A stretch of 64,000 nucleotides of DNA from Monosporascus cannonballus (taxonomy: Eukaryota; Ascomycota; Sordariomycetes; Xylariales): positions 1 through 64,000 of the forward strand of contig QJNS01000182.1 in assembly GCA_004154925.1 (NCBI GenBank). The letters are read 5' to 3'. Positions 12,500 to 24,520 of this stretch are shown here, piece by piece. Every line of letters starts with the position of its first letter. Positions within the stretch are counted from its first letter, which is position 1. The position numbers were made by a program, and so were the translations under genes. The notes below the pieces were generated by a model. That model saw only the letters and a list, made by a program, of their open reading frames with translations, ran no database searches and was not told where the DNA came from.

Positions 12500-14252
12500 A
12501 TGGTTCACATCGTGCCAGTCATCGGCCTCCTTTCTGTAGCTCAGGGGCTGCTGCACAGGCAACCTCTCCCAATTAGAGAGCTTGCCAAACAAGTACGAGC
12601 TAGGTTGCGGGTACTCTTTCATTAGATGAATTTGCTAACACCTATATTCCCCAGATTAGGCCGGCGCTTGATAGCACCGATGCCAAGGAGTTCGACCTCA
12701 AGGCCATGTACCCAGAGTACAAGCTCGCTACCCCTATTGACCACTTCCACAACAAATCCAAGTACGAACCGCATTCCGATGACAAGTTCGACCTGCGCTA
12801 CTGGTTTGACGACCAGTTCTATAAGCCGGGGGGCCCAGTAATTGTTCTTTGTGGCGGGGAAACGAGCGGGGCTAGACGACTTCCCTTTCTGCAGAAAGGC
12901 ATAGTCTACGAGCTCGCGAAAGCGACGGGAGGCCTAGGAGTGATCCTAGAGCACCGATACTATGGCGAGAGTATCCCGGTTGACAGTTTCAGTACCGAAA
13001 ATCTACGGTTCTTGACAACTGAGCAAGCCCTGGCCGATACGGCATATTTTGCCAACAATGTCAAATTCGATGGCCTAACCGACTTCGACCTGAGCCCGGA
13101 GTCGAGCCCCTGGATTGCATACGGAGGTTCATACGCGGGCGCGTTTGTGGCCTTCCTGCGCGTTGTATATCCAGATGTATTCTGGGGGAGCATTTCGTCG
13201 TCGGGCGTCCCCGCAGCTATCTGGGATTACTGGGAGTACTTCGAAGCTGCGAGGATCTTTGGGCCTTCCGCATGCGTGGAAACGACCCAGAAAGTTACCG
13301 ATCTTGTGGACCAGGTTCTCGGCAGCGATAATCCTGGTTCTATAGCACAGCTCAAGGGAGCCTTCGGCTTGGGCGGTTTGAGTCACAACACTGACTTCGC
13401 CAACGTTCTCAGCCGCGGTATTAGTGGTCTTCAGGGCTTGAATTGGGACCCCGCTGTTAGTAACAACGCCTTCTTCGAGTACTGTGGCAACGTCTCGGCG
13501 TACGAGGCCCTATATCCTGCTATGGAAGAACGCAGAGCTTTGATCGAGGAGTTCCTAATTATTGCCGGATATGGAGACGAACTAGACCCCCTCGCGACCC
13601 GGACGTTGAATTACATTGGATGGCTCAACCTGACCACAGTTTCTAAATGCGATGAGACACAGGACGAGTGTTTTACGTCTTACAACACCACCTTCTATGA
13701 GCAGGATGACCTCTCGCAGACTTGGCGCTTGTGGATGTACCAGGTTTGTACCGAGTATGTTGCCTCCAAATGTCCGTGCCTGGTTGGACACGAGCTGACA
13801 ACATCTCTAGGTGGGGTTACCTCCAAACTGGCAGTGGTGCTCCGCCAGACCGATTGCCCCTTATCTCGCGCACGATCGACTTGGAATATACGTCTATCGT
13901 CTGTCGCAAGGCGTTCAACCTGTCGGAGCCTGCTAACGTTGAGAACATCAACAAGTACGGGGCCTTCAACATCAGCCATTCCCGGCTGGCCTTCGTCGAC
14001 GGCGAATGGGATCCCTGGAGGGGTGCCGGTGTGCACGCCCTTACACTTCCCGACCGCAACTCGTCGGTAAGCGAGCCGTACATCTTGATCGACAGGGCCG
14101 TGCATCATTGGGACGAGAACGGACTGTTGCCAAACGAGACGACGCCGGACCTCCCGCCCGCTCCGGTTGTTTACGTGAAGAAACAGATCAAGGCGTTCGT
14201 CTTGGCATGGCTGACGGAATGGGAATCAAAGCGTACGAGCATACCGCGGTAA
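12500..14252 (+). CDS. Secreted serine carboxypeptidase, peptidase family S28
   Basis: Prolyl-Xaa carboxypeptidase/dipeptidyl-peptidase II-type enzyme, probably secreted for peptide nutrition. Three exons, 12500-12592, 12655-13754 and 13811-14252, give 544 residues. Exon 1 encodes a signal peptide (MVHIVPVIGLLSVAQG). Intron 1 is 62 bp with a TGCTAAC branch; intron 2 is 56 bp with donor GTATGT, and splicing restores VCTEWGYLQTGSG, a conserved family block. An apparent read-through donor two codons earlier would lose that block. Catalytic residues: S190 in YGGSYAGAF, Asp465 in GEWDPW, His496/497 in AVHHWDENG. The GGE element near VLCGGETSG is also conserved. Several N-x-S/T sites fit secretion. 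Length is typical. The exact cleavage preference is not determined by sequence. Confidence 0.9.
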
Positions 14253-15486
14253 CCGGTCTCGCGAAAGTTGTTTACTAATGAGTTGAGCAGGTACTCCGAC
14301 GGGCCTATCTGAGCTGTGATGGGGTGGCGGATTCGTCCCTGATGGTAAAATTCCTTCCGGCGCAGGAGGGGGAATTCCACACGCGGCTGTGCAGGGGGCA
14401 TGCCAGTGCTCCCATGTTGGCTTTCCTGCTCTGTCCCTGGGCACTTGAATGCGGGTTACAAAGAGTCAGCTGGTTCATGGGCAACGGACGGTTCCACTCA
14501 GGCTGTAACCAGCCCTGGCATATGCACGGGTAGTAGAGGTCCAGCAGTTGGGGCAAGAAGTGCCGGTTAGGATAAATGAAGATTGCCCTGCCAACACCGG
14601 CAGATGCCGTGCTTATGCTGCTAGCTTTGCTGTCAGTTGCTAGTATCAACCGATGATAGCTACCGAGAGCTTCAGTAACGGTTGGGATGGTGCCCTGTAC
14701 ATACGCATTCAGACAACTCCGCAGTATGGATCACTTTGGACTCATGTCTTATAAACCGCCCGATTCATACTCGTTCATCATACTATAATATCCACCCTGA
14801 CATATGGCTCTCTCTTCCTGCGCCTAGGTCTCAGCCCTAACCATTACTATTATACGAAGTCATGGCTTACGAGGCGCTGTCGAGACCGCGAGCAATAATG
14901 TCGATGGTAAGGGGATGCTGAGCGAATACATCTCGTGTAAGGTCATACGAACTAGACCCGAGAGCTGCTTTGCGGTATAGGTGGTTTTCCCCATCGCACC
15001 TCAGAACTAATAGCCACAGCGGCTGAGAAGCAATAAGTACTTCATTAATGGGCTGTTCCGGTCGTTCGAACCCTTACCCACAGCAGTCCCGAGAGCCAGC
15101 CCTGGTATAGGATTTCCCCGGAGGCTACGCTAAACCCGTTTCATGACGTTTGCGTTTGTCTTCGCGTCCTCACGTTTGTCCCGGTTAAACTATGTCCGTA
15201 TTGGCGTGTCAGCTACAGACCACTAACGGTATACTGCGAAGAGAAACCCCCTGATCTATCCAGAAAGCTAAATTTAGATGTCTTGCAGCACTATATATAA
15301 GAACCAGTAAGTTACAGAACGCCCCTCGCCATAGGTATGCCACCGTAACTCGACTACCATCATACCCGGCGAACACACCGCCCAGAACCCCCCGAACCAA
15401 TTTCTGCCCAATTACCAAAGCTCATTCATTTCCCTGCCATCCCTTGGGCCTCAAGCACCGAACACTCGTCCGCGCTCACTATAACT
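14253..15486. other. Intergenic region, no gene seen
   Basis: About 1.2 kb downstream of the S28 peptidase. Short open frames have no recognisable features and no consistent splice structure. Nothing structural stands out. Confidence 0.35.
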
Positions 15487-15750
15487 TCACCGCTCACCGA
15501 AGTGCCTGCCGCGTACAGACCACGATCGGGGTCTTGTTACTATCTCGGAGACCTCGCGCCGGTAGCGTCCGCCGACGAGCGCCTTCAGGCGCTCGAGGAG
15601 CCGCGCGAACCATCGCCGCCTCCTGTGGATGCTGCTGTGGCCGGAGGAGTCGCTCGAGAAGTCTGCCCATGAGTGGTCCATGTTGATCTCGCGTCTCGGC
15701 CTCGGCGGCGGTGCGCCGTGCCAGTCCCTGGTAGTCGTGGCGCTAGGCAT
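15487..15750 (-). CDS. Small basic hypothetical protein (weak)
   Basis: An 87-residue open frame from an ATG at 15750. It contains an acidic/serine stretch (WADFSSDSSGHSS) followed by a strongly basic amphipathic segment (HRRRRWFARLLERLKALVGG). An internal Met at about residue 24 (MDHSW) could be the real start. I do not recognise the family. Length is near what chance gives in this composition, so existence rests only on the ordered charge pattern. Confidence 0.22.
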   Translation of the reverse strand: MPSATTTRDWHGAPPPRPRREINMDHSWADFSSDSSGHSSIHRRRRWFARLLERLKALVGGRYRREVSEIVTRPRSWSVRGRHFGER

Positions 15751-18453
15751 GGTCCGCTACCCGAGTTTTTTTCTACTCGTTCGTAGACGTGTCGGGTTTG
15801 CGAGAGGGGTTCCTCTGCTGCGTTTCGGGGATCGCTTGTTGCTCTTCACCTCGCTCGTGTCTCCTGATAGTGCGCGCTGGCGGCCGAGGGCATCTCGAGC
15901 GAGTCGAGATTACGACGTCTGAAGTTGGCGGCGGTGATGAGGTGAGGTGACCGGCGGTAAGAGTGTAAGAGTGCTCGTGGGTTCGTGGTGGCGATAGGAC
16001 GGTATAGAGTACTGGGTTCTTGTCCTGGTTGCGTGCCTGGAGGCGAGTAATTGAGAGGCGCCACGTGGAAGAATATTGGGTCTTACCTATCAATATACTC
16101 CCTAGCAATAAAGTTGTACGGGTTCCTGAAAAGGAGAACCATGGCGGCTAGTTATAGAAAAAGGGGTTACGGGAAGATTAGAGGTATGAGATGACTGTCC
16201 CACAGCGATTCTGGGGCAGACCGCCGTTCTTGTCCAAGTGAATGAATATTACCTCAATATCAGATAGACAAACACTCTGGACGGCGTCGCGTCACTGGGT
16301 CTCGCGTCCTATTTGGTAGCGGCCGTGAGCGAAAAGCGAAACTTGTCTGTGTCACCGTAAGGGAGGTTATATCGGGGAGTGTGTTTGGCGGTGGAATGTC
16401 ACGTATTTATTGATGAGTGTTATTCAGTCATTCGTGTCCACCACTCAAGCAATCAAACAGGAATGAGATCTGGAGTCATTGGATGGAATGGGTGCGTTGA
16501 AAATTGCTAATGGATTCACTTCTGACTCAACTGGTCGGTTTTGCTTTCCACTCTCTCTCCCGGCTTGCGGTAATAGCTAGTCAACAACCGCCTCTTTAAC
16601 TCCCCTTCTCCGTGACCCTCAGTGTACCCCGGGTCCTCTCGTGTCCGTAGCCATGCCCACCGCATCTCGACGGAGGGTAAACGCCGCTTGGGTATACAGC
16701 ACAGTATGGCTTACCCGGAAGCGCTGGCTTCCATAAGTCAACGTCCACGGAGATATCGCCAAAACAAACCGGGATTGTACCGGAGGCCAGAGTATCTATA
16801 CACGGTAGTGTGGCACCCAGCGATGTTATAACCACGTCCATGCGATCGGATCGCCGGCCGAAACGGGGCTCGGAAGGGCCCGGATGACGCAGCCCCATTC
16901 GTGACCTCGAGCCGTCGTGTCATCGACCTCCGACTAAGTCACTCTCCGGCCGTGGCCGGCTTTGGCGATGTGGTGCGACGTAGCAGAGGCATTACCAACC
17001 CGCCTCCGACCCGTAGCTAGGAGATAGCTCATCCGAGCACCAGAAGTCCCTGCTGTTACCGGCCTCCGCCCCCGACGTCATCCATTACGTAGGATGCCGG
17101 ATGACAAGGGATATGGACATGGTCGTCAAAAGAAGTTCGGCTCCCAGAAGTCTTGGTGTCTAGGGCATTATGAATGGAGCCATATGACCTGGCTTCCCAA
17201 GCAAGATATTCAGGGAGCTGATCCTGGGGTCCCTAGACTCCCGAAAAAGAACGGAAACCTTGTCCTGAACGCCAACTTACATTGTCCCAAGACACCTCCG
17301 CAGGACTTATAAACCGGTCTTCGACCCCGACATGGCGACCGGCTAGTTATAGATATGGGTAGGCTTCACGTTACAAGAGTTCCTTGAAGTAGGCCTCTAG
17401 ATTCTACTCATTACAAACATGGCAATTGAGCACGTGGGAGGTGCCGCGGCATCACCTGTTAAAGTCCTATTCCGCCGCGTGGTCGCTCTACTTCCATTAC
17501 CAAGTAGGCGATCATACTCCACTGAGAACTCTAGCTTCTCTGTAACCTTCTATCTGGGATTAACTTGAACAGTTTGGAAGTTGTCGTGGGTTTTCATCTC
17601 GTTGCAACGATGGGCTTTTGTTGAATACTATAGAGATAAAGTTTAGCTTGGAAGTATGAAGCACATGGGGAATTCCAGCAGCCCCTTATATATAATTAGA
17701 CAGGATATCATTCTTCCACCAGGGAGGTTCCCCCTATATCTGGGCTCTAGATAGGAATAACGAGTTATCGCAATGCGTTATCCACTACGTCCTCAGGTAG
17801 GTTGCCTGTCTTGAGCTAAAGTTATCTTCTTGCAACAAGCAGCCCAAGACAGGCACGTAGTAAAGACCAAAACGTTACATGATGTCCTGCCTATAATAGC
17901 TTTCAAGCTATTCCGTATTATACCAATAATCTGCCCGCCTCATGCACGAGGAAGACGAGCCCCAGTGGTTATCGATTGATAGGGACAAGCCCAGCTGAAA
18001 CCCACCGACTGACCCCAGCGAATGACACGAGTATGTATTTGGCTTAGTACTATGCTCGGCAAGCTCGGCACACTAACGCTCCTTAGCAAGCGTATTACGC
18101 TTTGGGTCGGATTTCTAGGATACTGGTTGAATGTATCGATCTGATGAGAGCGCGTGGCCTTCGAAGTCCTAGACTTTCCTCCTTTTCGTCTTTTTTCTGG
18201 ACACTTCCTAGCCTAGATATCTCTCTCCTATAGACGCCGCTATAGGTTCGTAATCGAGAACACCGTCCTAAAGGCGTCCCCCTACTCTTTGCTCCTCCTA
18301 TTGCTTCGTTGGCCTTTCGCGTATACTCAGCCCCGGTGATCTGCAACCCGACATTTCTTTCTAGTTTCCGGGGTTCCGCACGGGACCCTAGCACGAATAC
18401 GAACACCACCGCAGTGGTACGATACGAGGTCGACTCGGGATAGCTATTGGAAG
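15751..18453. other. Intergenic region, no supported gene
   Basis: About 2.7 kb before the Ytp1-like gene. Several open frames of 60-150 codons occur on both strands, including one at 18095-18544 that overlaps the Ytp1 start, but none has domain features. An imperfect inverted repeat lies at 17785-17860, with 10-bp arms GCCTGTCTTG (17804-17813) and CAAGACAGGC (17845-17854) plus an outer 6-bp pair. Confidence 0.35.
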
Positions 18454-20127
18454 ATGGCTTTAACCTCGTCGCTAGCCCCGTTGTACACCTTGCTGCTGGG
18501 TTTGGCCGTAGCGCCGTACGCCGAGGGTCATGGAGGAGATTCACACATCGCAGCAGGCGAGGCTATCTCTGAAGACCCAATAGTATGTTGAAAAAGAACA
18601 ACAAAAGACGCGAGTAGACCATCGTCGCAACAGCCGAACACTGACTGGCATGGAAGGATACAACATTATGGGTACATATTTTCATACAGATGATCGCTTG
18701 GGGCGTCATCTTCCCAATAGGCATGGTTCTTGGGGTGAGTGTTCTGCGTACCTCGCCTGTTTTGTACAGCGTCTGGTATTAAACCATTCTAACATGGTCT
18801 ATCCTCCTCCAGATTGTGAAATCACGATGGCACGTCCCGGTTCAATCGGTGGGCACGGTGATGTCAATCCTCGGATACTTCCTCGGCCATATGCACGGGG
18901 GCCGCCAATTTCGACATAACAACATCCACGCCCAATTTGCCTCCCTTATCTCATTCTTGCTATTCCTCCAGGTCGCTATGGGCATCTACCTGAAGTTACA
19001 CCTTGAGAAAGGCATCAACGGCAAAATCCGACCGTATTTCAAGATCGCCCATGGGATACTGGGCAAGAGTCTGCCGGTGCTGGCCTGGATTCAGTTCGTG
19101 TTCGGCGGTATCACAGCGCTAGGATTCTGTCAAGGCGACCATCTAGGACAATGCCTTGTGCATTTTATCATGGGCAGCGCATTCATCGCGTACGGCATCA
19201 TTCTTACTCTGGTATTGCTTGTTGGACAACTCTGGATTAGGCGCACCGGCCGGTCACAAGAGTTCTTCGACAGCGTCGTCATCGCCGCCTGGGGCTGTGT
19301 CAACACTTTCACCGAGCACAGGTGGGGTACTGATTGGACCCGGAAAGACTGGGAGCATACGGCCACGGGCATCATTTGGTGGTGCGCCGGCTTGGCAGGT
19401 GTGTGGTTCAGCAAGGACCGTGACGGTCGTCCCCAGCGTAACTTCATCCCCGGGTTTGTGTTATTGATGACGGGGTGGGCCATGAGTTCCCATCCTCAGG
19501 ACCTGCCGATCAGTGCCGAATCGCACAAGATATTTGGTTATACGTTGGTGGGCGCTGGTATCACGAGAATCATCGAGATCTGCTTCGTGCTCCGAGATCG
19601 GGATAGTCTCTCCAAAGACGGTCGCCGGGTCAATAGCTTCCAGTACATTCCCGTCTTCGTAAGTTTTGTCCTGTCTTGGTCTGTTCCGTAACTTTTGCTT
19701 ACGACTGTATTAGCTGCTGTATGCCTCTGGCTTTCTGTTCATGGGGTCGAACGAAGAGCAACTGGATCTCGTAGCGAACTCGGGCTTGGACCACGTTGCG
19801 TACATTCTGATCCTCTTCTCGCTCGCCTTCATGGTCTTCTTGTTCGTCAATATGCTCATCAACATTTATGATGGTTCCGCGAACCCGGAAGCTCAGATTA
19901 AGGAGACGGCGAACGGCCGGTTGGGCCCTCGTCTCAACGGAAACGTGCCCGTTAGAGACGCACAGGAGTTCGAACTCGAAGGCTTGATGAGCGACGATGG
20001 CGACGATGATGATGACCGAAAACAGAATGAGCGTACAGTTCCTGACACCCCTACCGAAGGGTTAGGAGCGCGGACGACACTTCGCGATGACGAGTCTACG
20101 TCCGATAGGGTGAACAGGGCGGAGTAA
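18454..20127 (+). CDS. Ytp1-family integral membrane protein (DUF2427 plus Ytp1 domain)
   Basis: Polytopic membrane protein of the fungal Ytp1 family; function unknown, with distant resemblance to cytochrome b561/ferric reductase-like membrane domains. Four exons, 18454-18582, 18657-18734, 18813-19658 and 19714-20127, give 488 residues; all introns (74, 78, 78 in the order 74, 78, 55 bp) fall between codons. Residues 1-22 form a signal peptide. Exon 2, only 78 bp, encodes TLWVHIFIQMIAWGVIFPIG and continues into IVKSRWHVPVQ, matching the DUF2427 block. The Ytp1 part has several hydrophobic spans, e.g. FIPGFVLLMTGWAMSSHPQ and AYILILFSLAFMVFLFVNM. Conserved histidines (GHMHGGRQ, TEHRWG, SSHPQ) could bind metal or haem, which is inference. 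The C-terminal tail is acidic (SDDGDDDDD) and presumably cytosolic. Intron sizes are 74, 78 and 55 bp. Confidence 0.88.
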
Positions 20128-20670
20128 CGGTTCCATGTACATATGGGCCATTTTGACTTTCTTGCTGTATATATTGTACAAAAAGTCGTTCCTTTGATGT
20201 CGCTGTCCTAAAACTTTTGAATGCTTTACCTTCTATCCCCAGAACATTCGACGGCCTACTCTGCGCAACACCTTTCTGTTGCGCATGACACGACAGAATT
20301 CGAGCACACTTAATCCCGGTAATTATGGAACCTTCCAACCGGGGTCTGATGGCTTCTCAGATCGAAATGAAATGTTTCCTCTTCTAGTCCCACTCGCAGA
20401 CCTCTCTGGTCGACCGCCGTTGATGCGGGACGCAGACGTGTGCCTGCCACTCTGGAGGGATAATGATATTAATCGATCAACCATGATGTCATCTACAGTC
20501 ACCAGCGGTCCCCCCCGTTTTGGTTAATCACTTTGATGATCGAACGGGCAGAGTTGCAACTAGTACTGCAAGACAAGACCAGCCGCCTTGGTAAAAACGG
20601 ACGTCCATCTAGGCATCGTTCACGATGTCACGAGAAAGAATACCTGAGTCACAGAACATACCTATAAAAT
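20128..20670. other. Intergenic region between Ytp1-like and FMN enzyme genes
   Basis: About 540 bp between two genes on the same strand, holding the first gene's 3' region and the second gene's promoter. No further gene is supported. Confidence 0.4.
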
Positions 20671-22368
20671 ATGAGCGACCCTAACAACCCCAACATCACC
20701 AATCGCGGCACCCCCCAATGGGGACTGTATCAGCGGGAGCTCTTCTGGGGCCCGAACGAGGGGAAACGCCCGCCGTTCAATACGCGTTAGCTACATACCT
20801 ATCTATCATTAGAACCCGCAAGCTCGTGCGACGGGGGCGGCTAACAGTTACGCCATACCTCAGATCCCGATAAGCTTCGCGAACTCGCGGAGGAACGTCT
20901 CTCGAAGAGCGGATGGTAAGCACTCCTTTAGGCGCATACACGCCCCCTGCCTTAGCCACGTATGGTGCACAGAAGCTATAGGCTTCGGGCCCTACGCACG
21001 TGTGCCCCTAACTCAAACCCAGGCTTTACGCATCCCGCAACGCGGGCCTGTCGTGGACACACCACGCGAACCGAGCGGCGTTCTACAGGCACCAGATAGT
21101 CCCAAGGACGCTTGTGGACACGCGAGCCCGTGACACGGCGATCGAAATCCTCGGGCACCGCGTCGCCGCGCCCGTGGGACTCGCCCCTATCGGCATCAAC
21201 CGCATCTACCACGCCACGGGCGAGCTGTCGCCCGCGCGCACCGCGGGACGCCTCGGCCTCGCGTACTGCCTTAGTTCCGCCGCGAGCTGCAGGATCGAGG
21301 ACGTGGCGCACGCGAATGACGAGGGCGCCCCCTCTTCTGCCACTGCTACTACCAGTACTAGCGCTGGTAATGATGACGCGGGCAGTGGTAACGGAAGCAA
21401 GGGTATCCGATTCTACCAACTTTACTGGAGCCCCGACGACGCCGTGACGCTGAACATGCTCGAGCGCGCCGCGGCGAGCGGGTACGAGGCGCTGATGTTG
21501 ACGACGGACACGTGGCAGCTGGGGTGGCGGCACGACGACGCGGCGCTCGGCAACTACGCCTTCTACCACGAACACGGTGCGGGTGACCTCGGGCTCGGGG
21601 ACGCGGTCTTCCGGGGCCGACTGGAACAACTAAGCCTCGACCCCGACGCGCAGCCGAAGGAGGTCGGCGCCGCCTGGATCGACGGCCACATCTGGCACGG
21701 CCATTCCTTCACCTGGGATCGTCTACCGTGGCTGATGGAGCAGTGGCGCCGCGTCAGTGACGGGAAACCATTCGTCATAAAGGGGATCCAGCACCCCGGC
21801 GACGCGAGGCGAGCAGTCGAGTTCGGCGTCGACGGTATCGTCGTCAGTAATCACGCGGGCCAGCAAGTGGATGGCGCGGTTGCGAGTCTGGACGCGCTGG
21901 AGAGGATCGTCGAGGCTGTGGGGGATAAGACATACGTGGGTTGTTTCCTCGTCTCCTCTAACGGCCTCCTCACCCTTTTCTTGTTTTCATTAGTTACGTT
22001 ATGATTGGCTTAACTCAGAATTCGTTGCCACCTTTTAAAACCAATCTACGATAAAATGCAAAGGCCGCCTGTCTGCTAACATACGAGCGTGTGTGTCATA
22101 GATCATGTTCGACTCCGGCATCCGCGGCGCCGCCGACGTGTTCAAGGCGCTCGCGCTCGGCGCCAAGTTCGTCTTCATCGGCCGCCTGTGGGTCTACGCG
22201 CTGAGCGTCGGCGGCGAGGAGGGCGTCACCCACGAGCTCAAGGCCCTGCTCGCGGACCTCGACATCTTGATGAACGTCGCGGGATACCCGGACCTGAAGG
22301 CCGTCGATCGCGACACGCTGGACTCGCTGCCGAAGGGATCGTATTTCCCCGGCGCGCCTCCTTCCTGA
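20671..22368 (+). CDS. FMN-dependent 2-hydroxyacid oxidase/lactate 2-monooxygenase-like enzyme
   Basis: TIM-barrel flavoenzyme of the FMN-dependent alpha-hydroxy acid dehydrogenase family, which oxidises L-2-hydroxyacids such as lactate. Four exons, 20671-20785, 20864-20915, 21023-21935 and 22102-22368, give 448 residues. Introns are 78, 107 and 166 bp; the first uses a weak GTTAGC donor, the others GTAAGC and GTGGGT. Joining gives NTHPDKLRELAEERLSKSGW, then LYASRNAGLSW and DKTYIMFDSGIRGAADV, all as in the family. FMN-site blocks APIGINRIYH, SSAASC, FYQLYWSPDD, TTDTWQLGWR, KGIQHPGDA and ALGAKFVFIGR are present. The catalytic block reads SNH333-A-G-Q336-QVDG: the histidine base is kept, but the arginine expected in SNHxGRQ, which holds the substrate carboxylate, is glutamine. 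Activity is thus uncertain. The gene ends convergently to the PEBP gene. Confidence 0.85.
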
Positions 22369-22655
22369 TTGGTGGGAGGCATAGACGAAGTAGGGGGGAG
22401 CAAGGCATGTCATGGCAGTAATAGATGGCTTTCGCGGGTTTTTAGGGATCACGCGGAGAATATCTAGTGTTACTGGGGGCCTTATGTAAGTACAAATATC
22501 GAAGTGTCTCGCGTTACATGAAAACTCATTTCTCTCCTCGGATCATCACGGACATGTGCACGCACTTCGTTTGTTTTAGACCGAACGGCACGCCCTTCCC
22601 AACACACTCGCGTGGCCCCTTATTCCACCGACCGCCGCCCCAACCCACCACCCAC

Positions 22656-23604
22656 TTAACCAGTGACGTTGAACCAGACAGCCCTCAACGGGTCGGCAAG
22701 CCCGGCGGCAGTCTGGAAGGCAGAGACGTTGAATCCCAGCTTCTGCGTCTGCATCATGTTCCCGGCGCTCTGGGGGATTGCCCACCCGCGGCCGCCCGGC
22801 TGCTCCCACAGCAGGTTCGTGTAGCGGTGCGGGTGCGGCGGGTTCTCGGCCGGCGGCATCGGCGGGAACCAGGACACGGGGCCCGTTTGCGAGGACCGCA
22901 GCACGTACACCCCGCTCGCGTCGGGCGATGTCGACGGCGCGAAGTCCCGGATTACCGTGTGCAGGTACGTCGCCGGCTGGCCGGCACCCGGGTTCGCGAA
23001 GTTGGTTGAGCTGGAAGGTGGGAGGATGGCGTTAGCCTTTTCTGGGGTTGGCGGAAGGCTGGTAAGAGGGCGAGGAAGAGGGAGGGGAGAAGCACGGGGA
23101 TGAGTGAGTGTAGGAGATTTAGTCGGGAATGCGGATAAAGGGGATAGAGGGAGAGGTGTGGTGGAGGTAGGGGAACTGAAGGGGGATGTAGGTATCTATG
23201 GGAACTTGACTGAAGGGAGGAACGGGACTCGTACGCGTCAAGATCTGAGAAGGGGTTGTTAGTTGACTAGCTATTCTGATCGCGGCATTCGGTAAGCCGT
23301 AGGGAGCAAGTGCTCTTACCAATCATCATCCACAGGTAGGCAGTCCCGTTCAGAGGGCTGGTCGTCCCGATCGTGGGCTGTCTCGAGGTCTCTTAAAGGA
23401 AATGTCAGTCTTTGCTTCTACCAACGCCTGTTGGACTAATTAGTTGTCACCTTGCCTCGTGAATGACAACCCCGGCTCAGATACCGCCTTGTTGCCGAAG
23501 GTTACCTCTAGCTTCGCCTCTACACTCGGCGTGAAGCCCGGCGGCGTTTGGGCTAGCGATACGGCTGCAAGGCCGGTAGCCGAGAGGATTTGTGATACTT
23601 TCAT
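22656..23604 (-). CDS. Secreted phosphatidylethanolamine-binding (PEBP) family protein
   Basis: PEBP-fold protein with a signal peptide (MKVSQILSATGLAAVSLAQ), probably extracellular; fungal members have no firmly known role. Four minus-strand exons, 23604-23451, 23391-23320, 23244-23235 and 23010-22656, give 196 residues. Exon 3 is a 10-nt microexon between acceptor TTCTCAG and donor GTACGAG; with it the product reads LWMMIDLDASTNFANPGAG, matching the family's D-x-D-x ligand-site strand. Intron 3 is 224 bp, pyrimidine-rich, with a GGCTAAC branch near its end. Later marks are TYLHTVIRDF, ENPPHPHRYTNLL (the P-H-R-Y signature) and a typical FNVSAF...WFNVTG ending. An upstream in-frame Met at 23685 would destroy the signal peptide and was rejected. 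It lies convergent to the flavoenzyme, 287 bp apart, and is the last gene before the AT-rich block. Confidence 0.82.
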
Positions 23605-24520
23605 TTTCGATAGGCTTGAAGTTCGCTGTTCTGGCACTCTACGCGATGCTTTGCGGGTTTGTTTGGCTGAGGCATGATCGACCACGCCAGGCCGAGCGGG
23701 ACGCTCTATTGATATTCAAACAGCGCTCGGATATCGTGTAGCTCAGCGATGTGCGCATCGCCAGTGCCGATAGACTGTCGTCCATGCCGGCCCAGTGGCT
23801 AAAATGGAGATTACCTGAATAGGCACGGTACATGCTGAGGTATTGGCAATCAGCCGGCTTGGCGATCGAGAACCTGGGCTATTACTTAACTTGAGAATCA
23901 ACCGCGACGGAGCTCATGATTTGTTTTGCCATATTCCAATTTAATATTGGGCTGATTCGTTGTATAGCATGGCGTTAGGAACAATAGCTGTGTCCTCTTT
24001 GAGTAAAGATGGTCAACGTCTAGATTCGGCATGTCGTCAGCCAAAGCCAGTGTCTAGTTCTAGGGCTAATTCGTCTTCTTGAGCAGCGGCCTATATCTTT
24101 GATGGATATATTAAAGCGTTGGGGTTAATGGGACGAAAGGATAGCTCTCAGGACAAGATGAAGTATGCAACCGGCGATGATGGAAGGCTACACTTTTTTA
24201 TGGAGCCCAGTAACCTGGGTAAAATATATCACGGGATACAAGGCAGCCTTGATGTAACCGAAACGGCAAATACATTGGCTGGAACTCCTTCGTAGAACGC
24301 CTAAGTCTTGCACTCTGCTGTCTTGTCATGGTTGATTGTGCAGTCGCTCCTATTCAGGAGCACACAGAGTATCGCTTATGATTAGATCCGGCTCCGTATC
24401 TCATTATTCTCTTAGTGGGCTTCTATGGGGTAACATAAAGCAGGAGCTGAGACGCTGCAACAGCTCTATTTGGATTGCTTGTCCATATGTTGCCCGGCCT
24501 CGTTGAAAGCACCCTGATAT
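23605..24520. other. Intergenic region up to the AT-rich boundary
   Basis: Promoter side of the PEBP gene, then about 0.8 kb of ordinary composition with no supported gene. Composition changes abruptly near 24,520. Confidence 0.4.

Noticed and set aside
18095..18544. 149-codon minus-strand frame upstream of and overlapping the Ytp1-like start
   Set aside because: Overlaps the signal-peptide exon of a well-supported gene and has no recognisable composition or motif.
23440..23685. Upstream Met at 23685 as start of the PEBP gene
   Set aside because: It adds 27 charged residues before a clean signal peptide; the Met at 23604 fits secretion.
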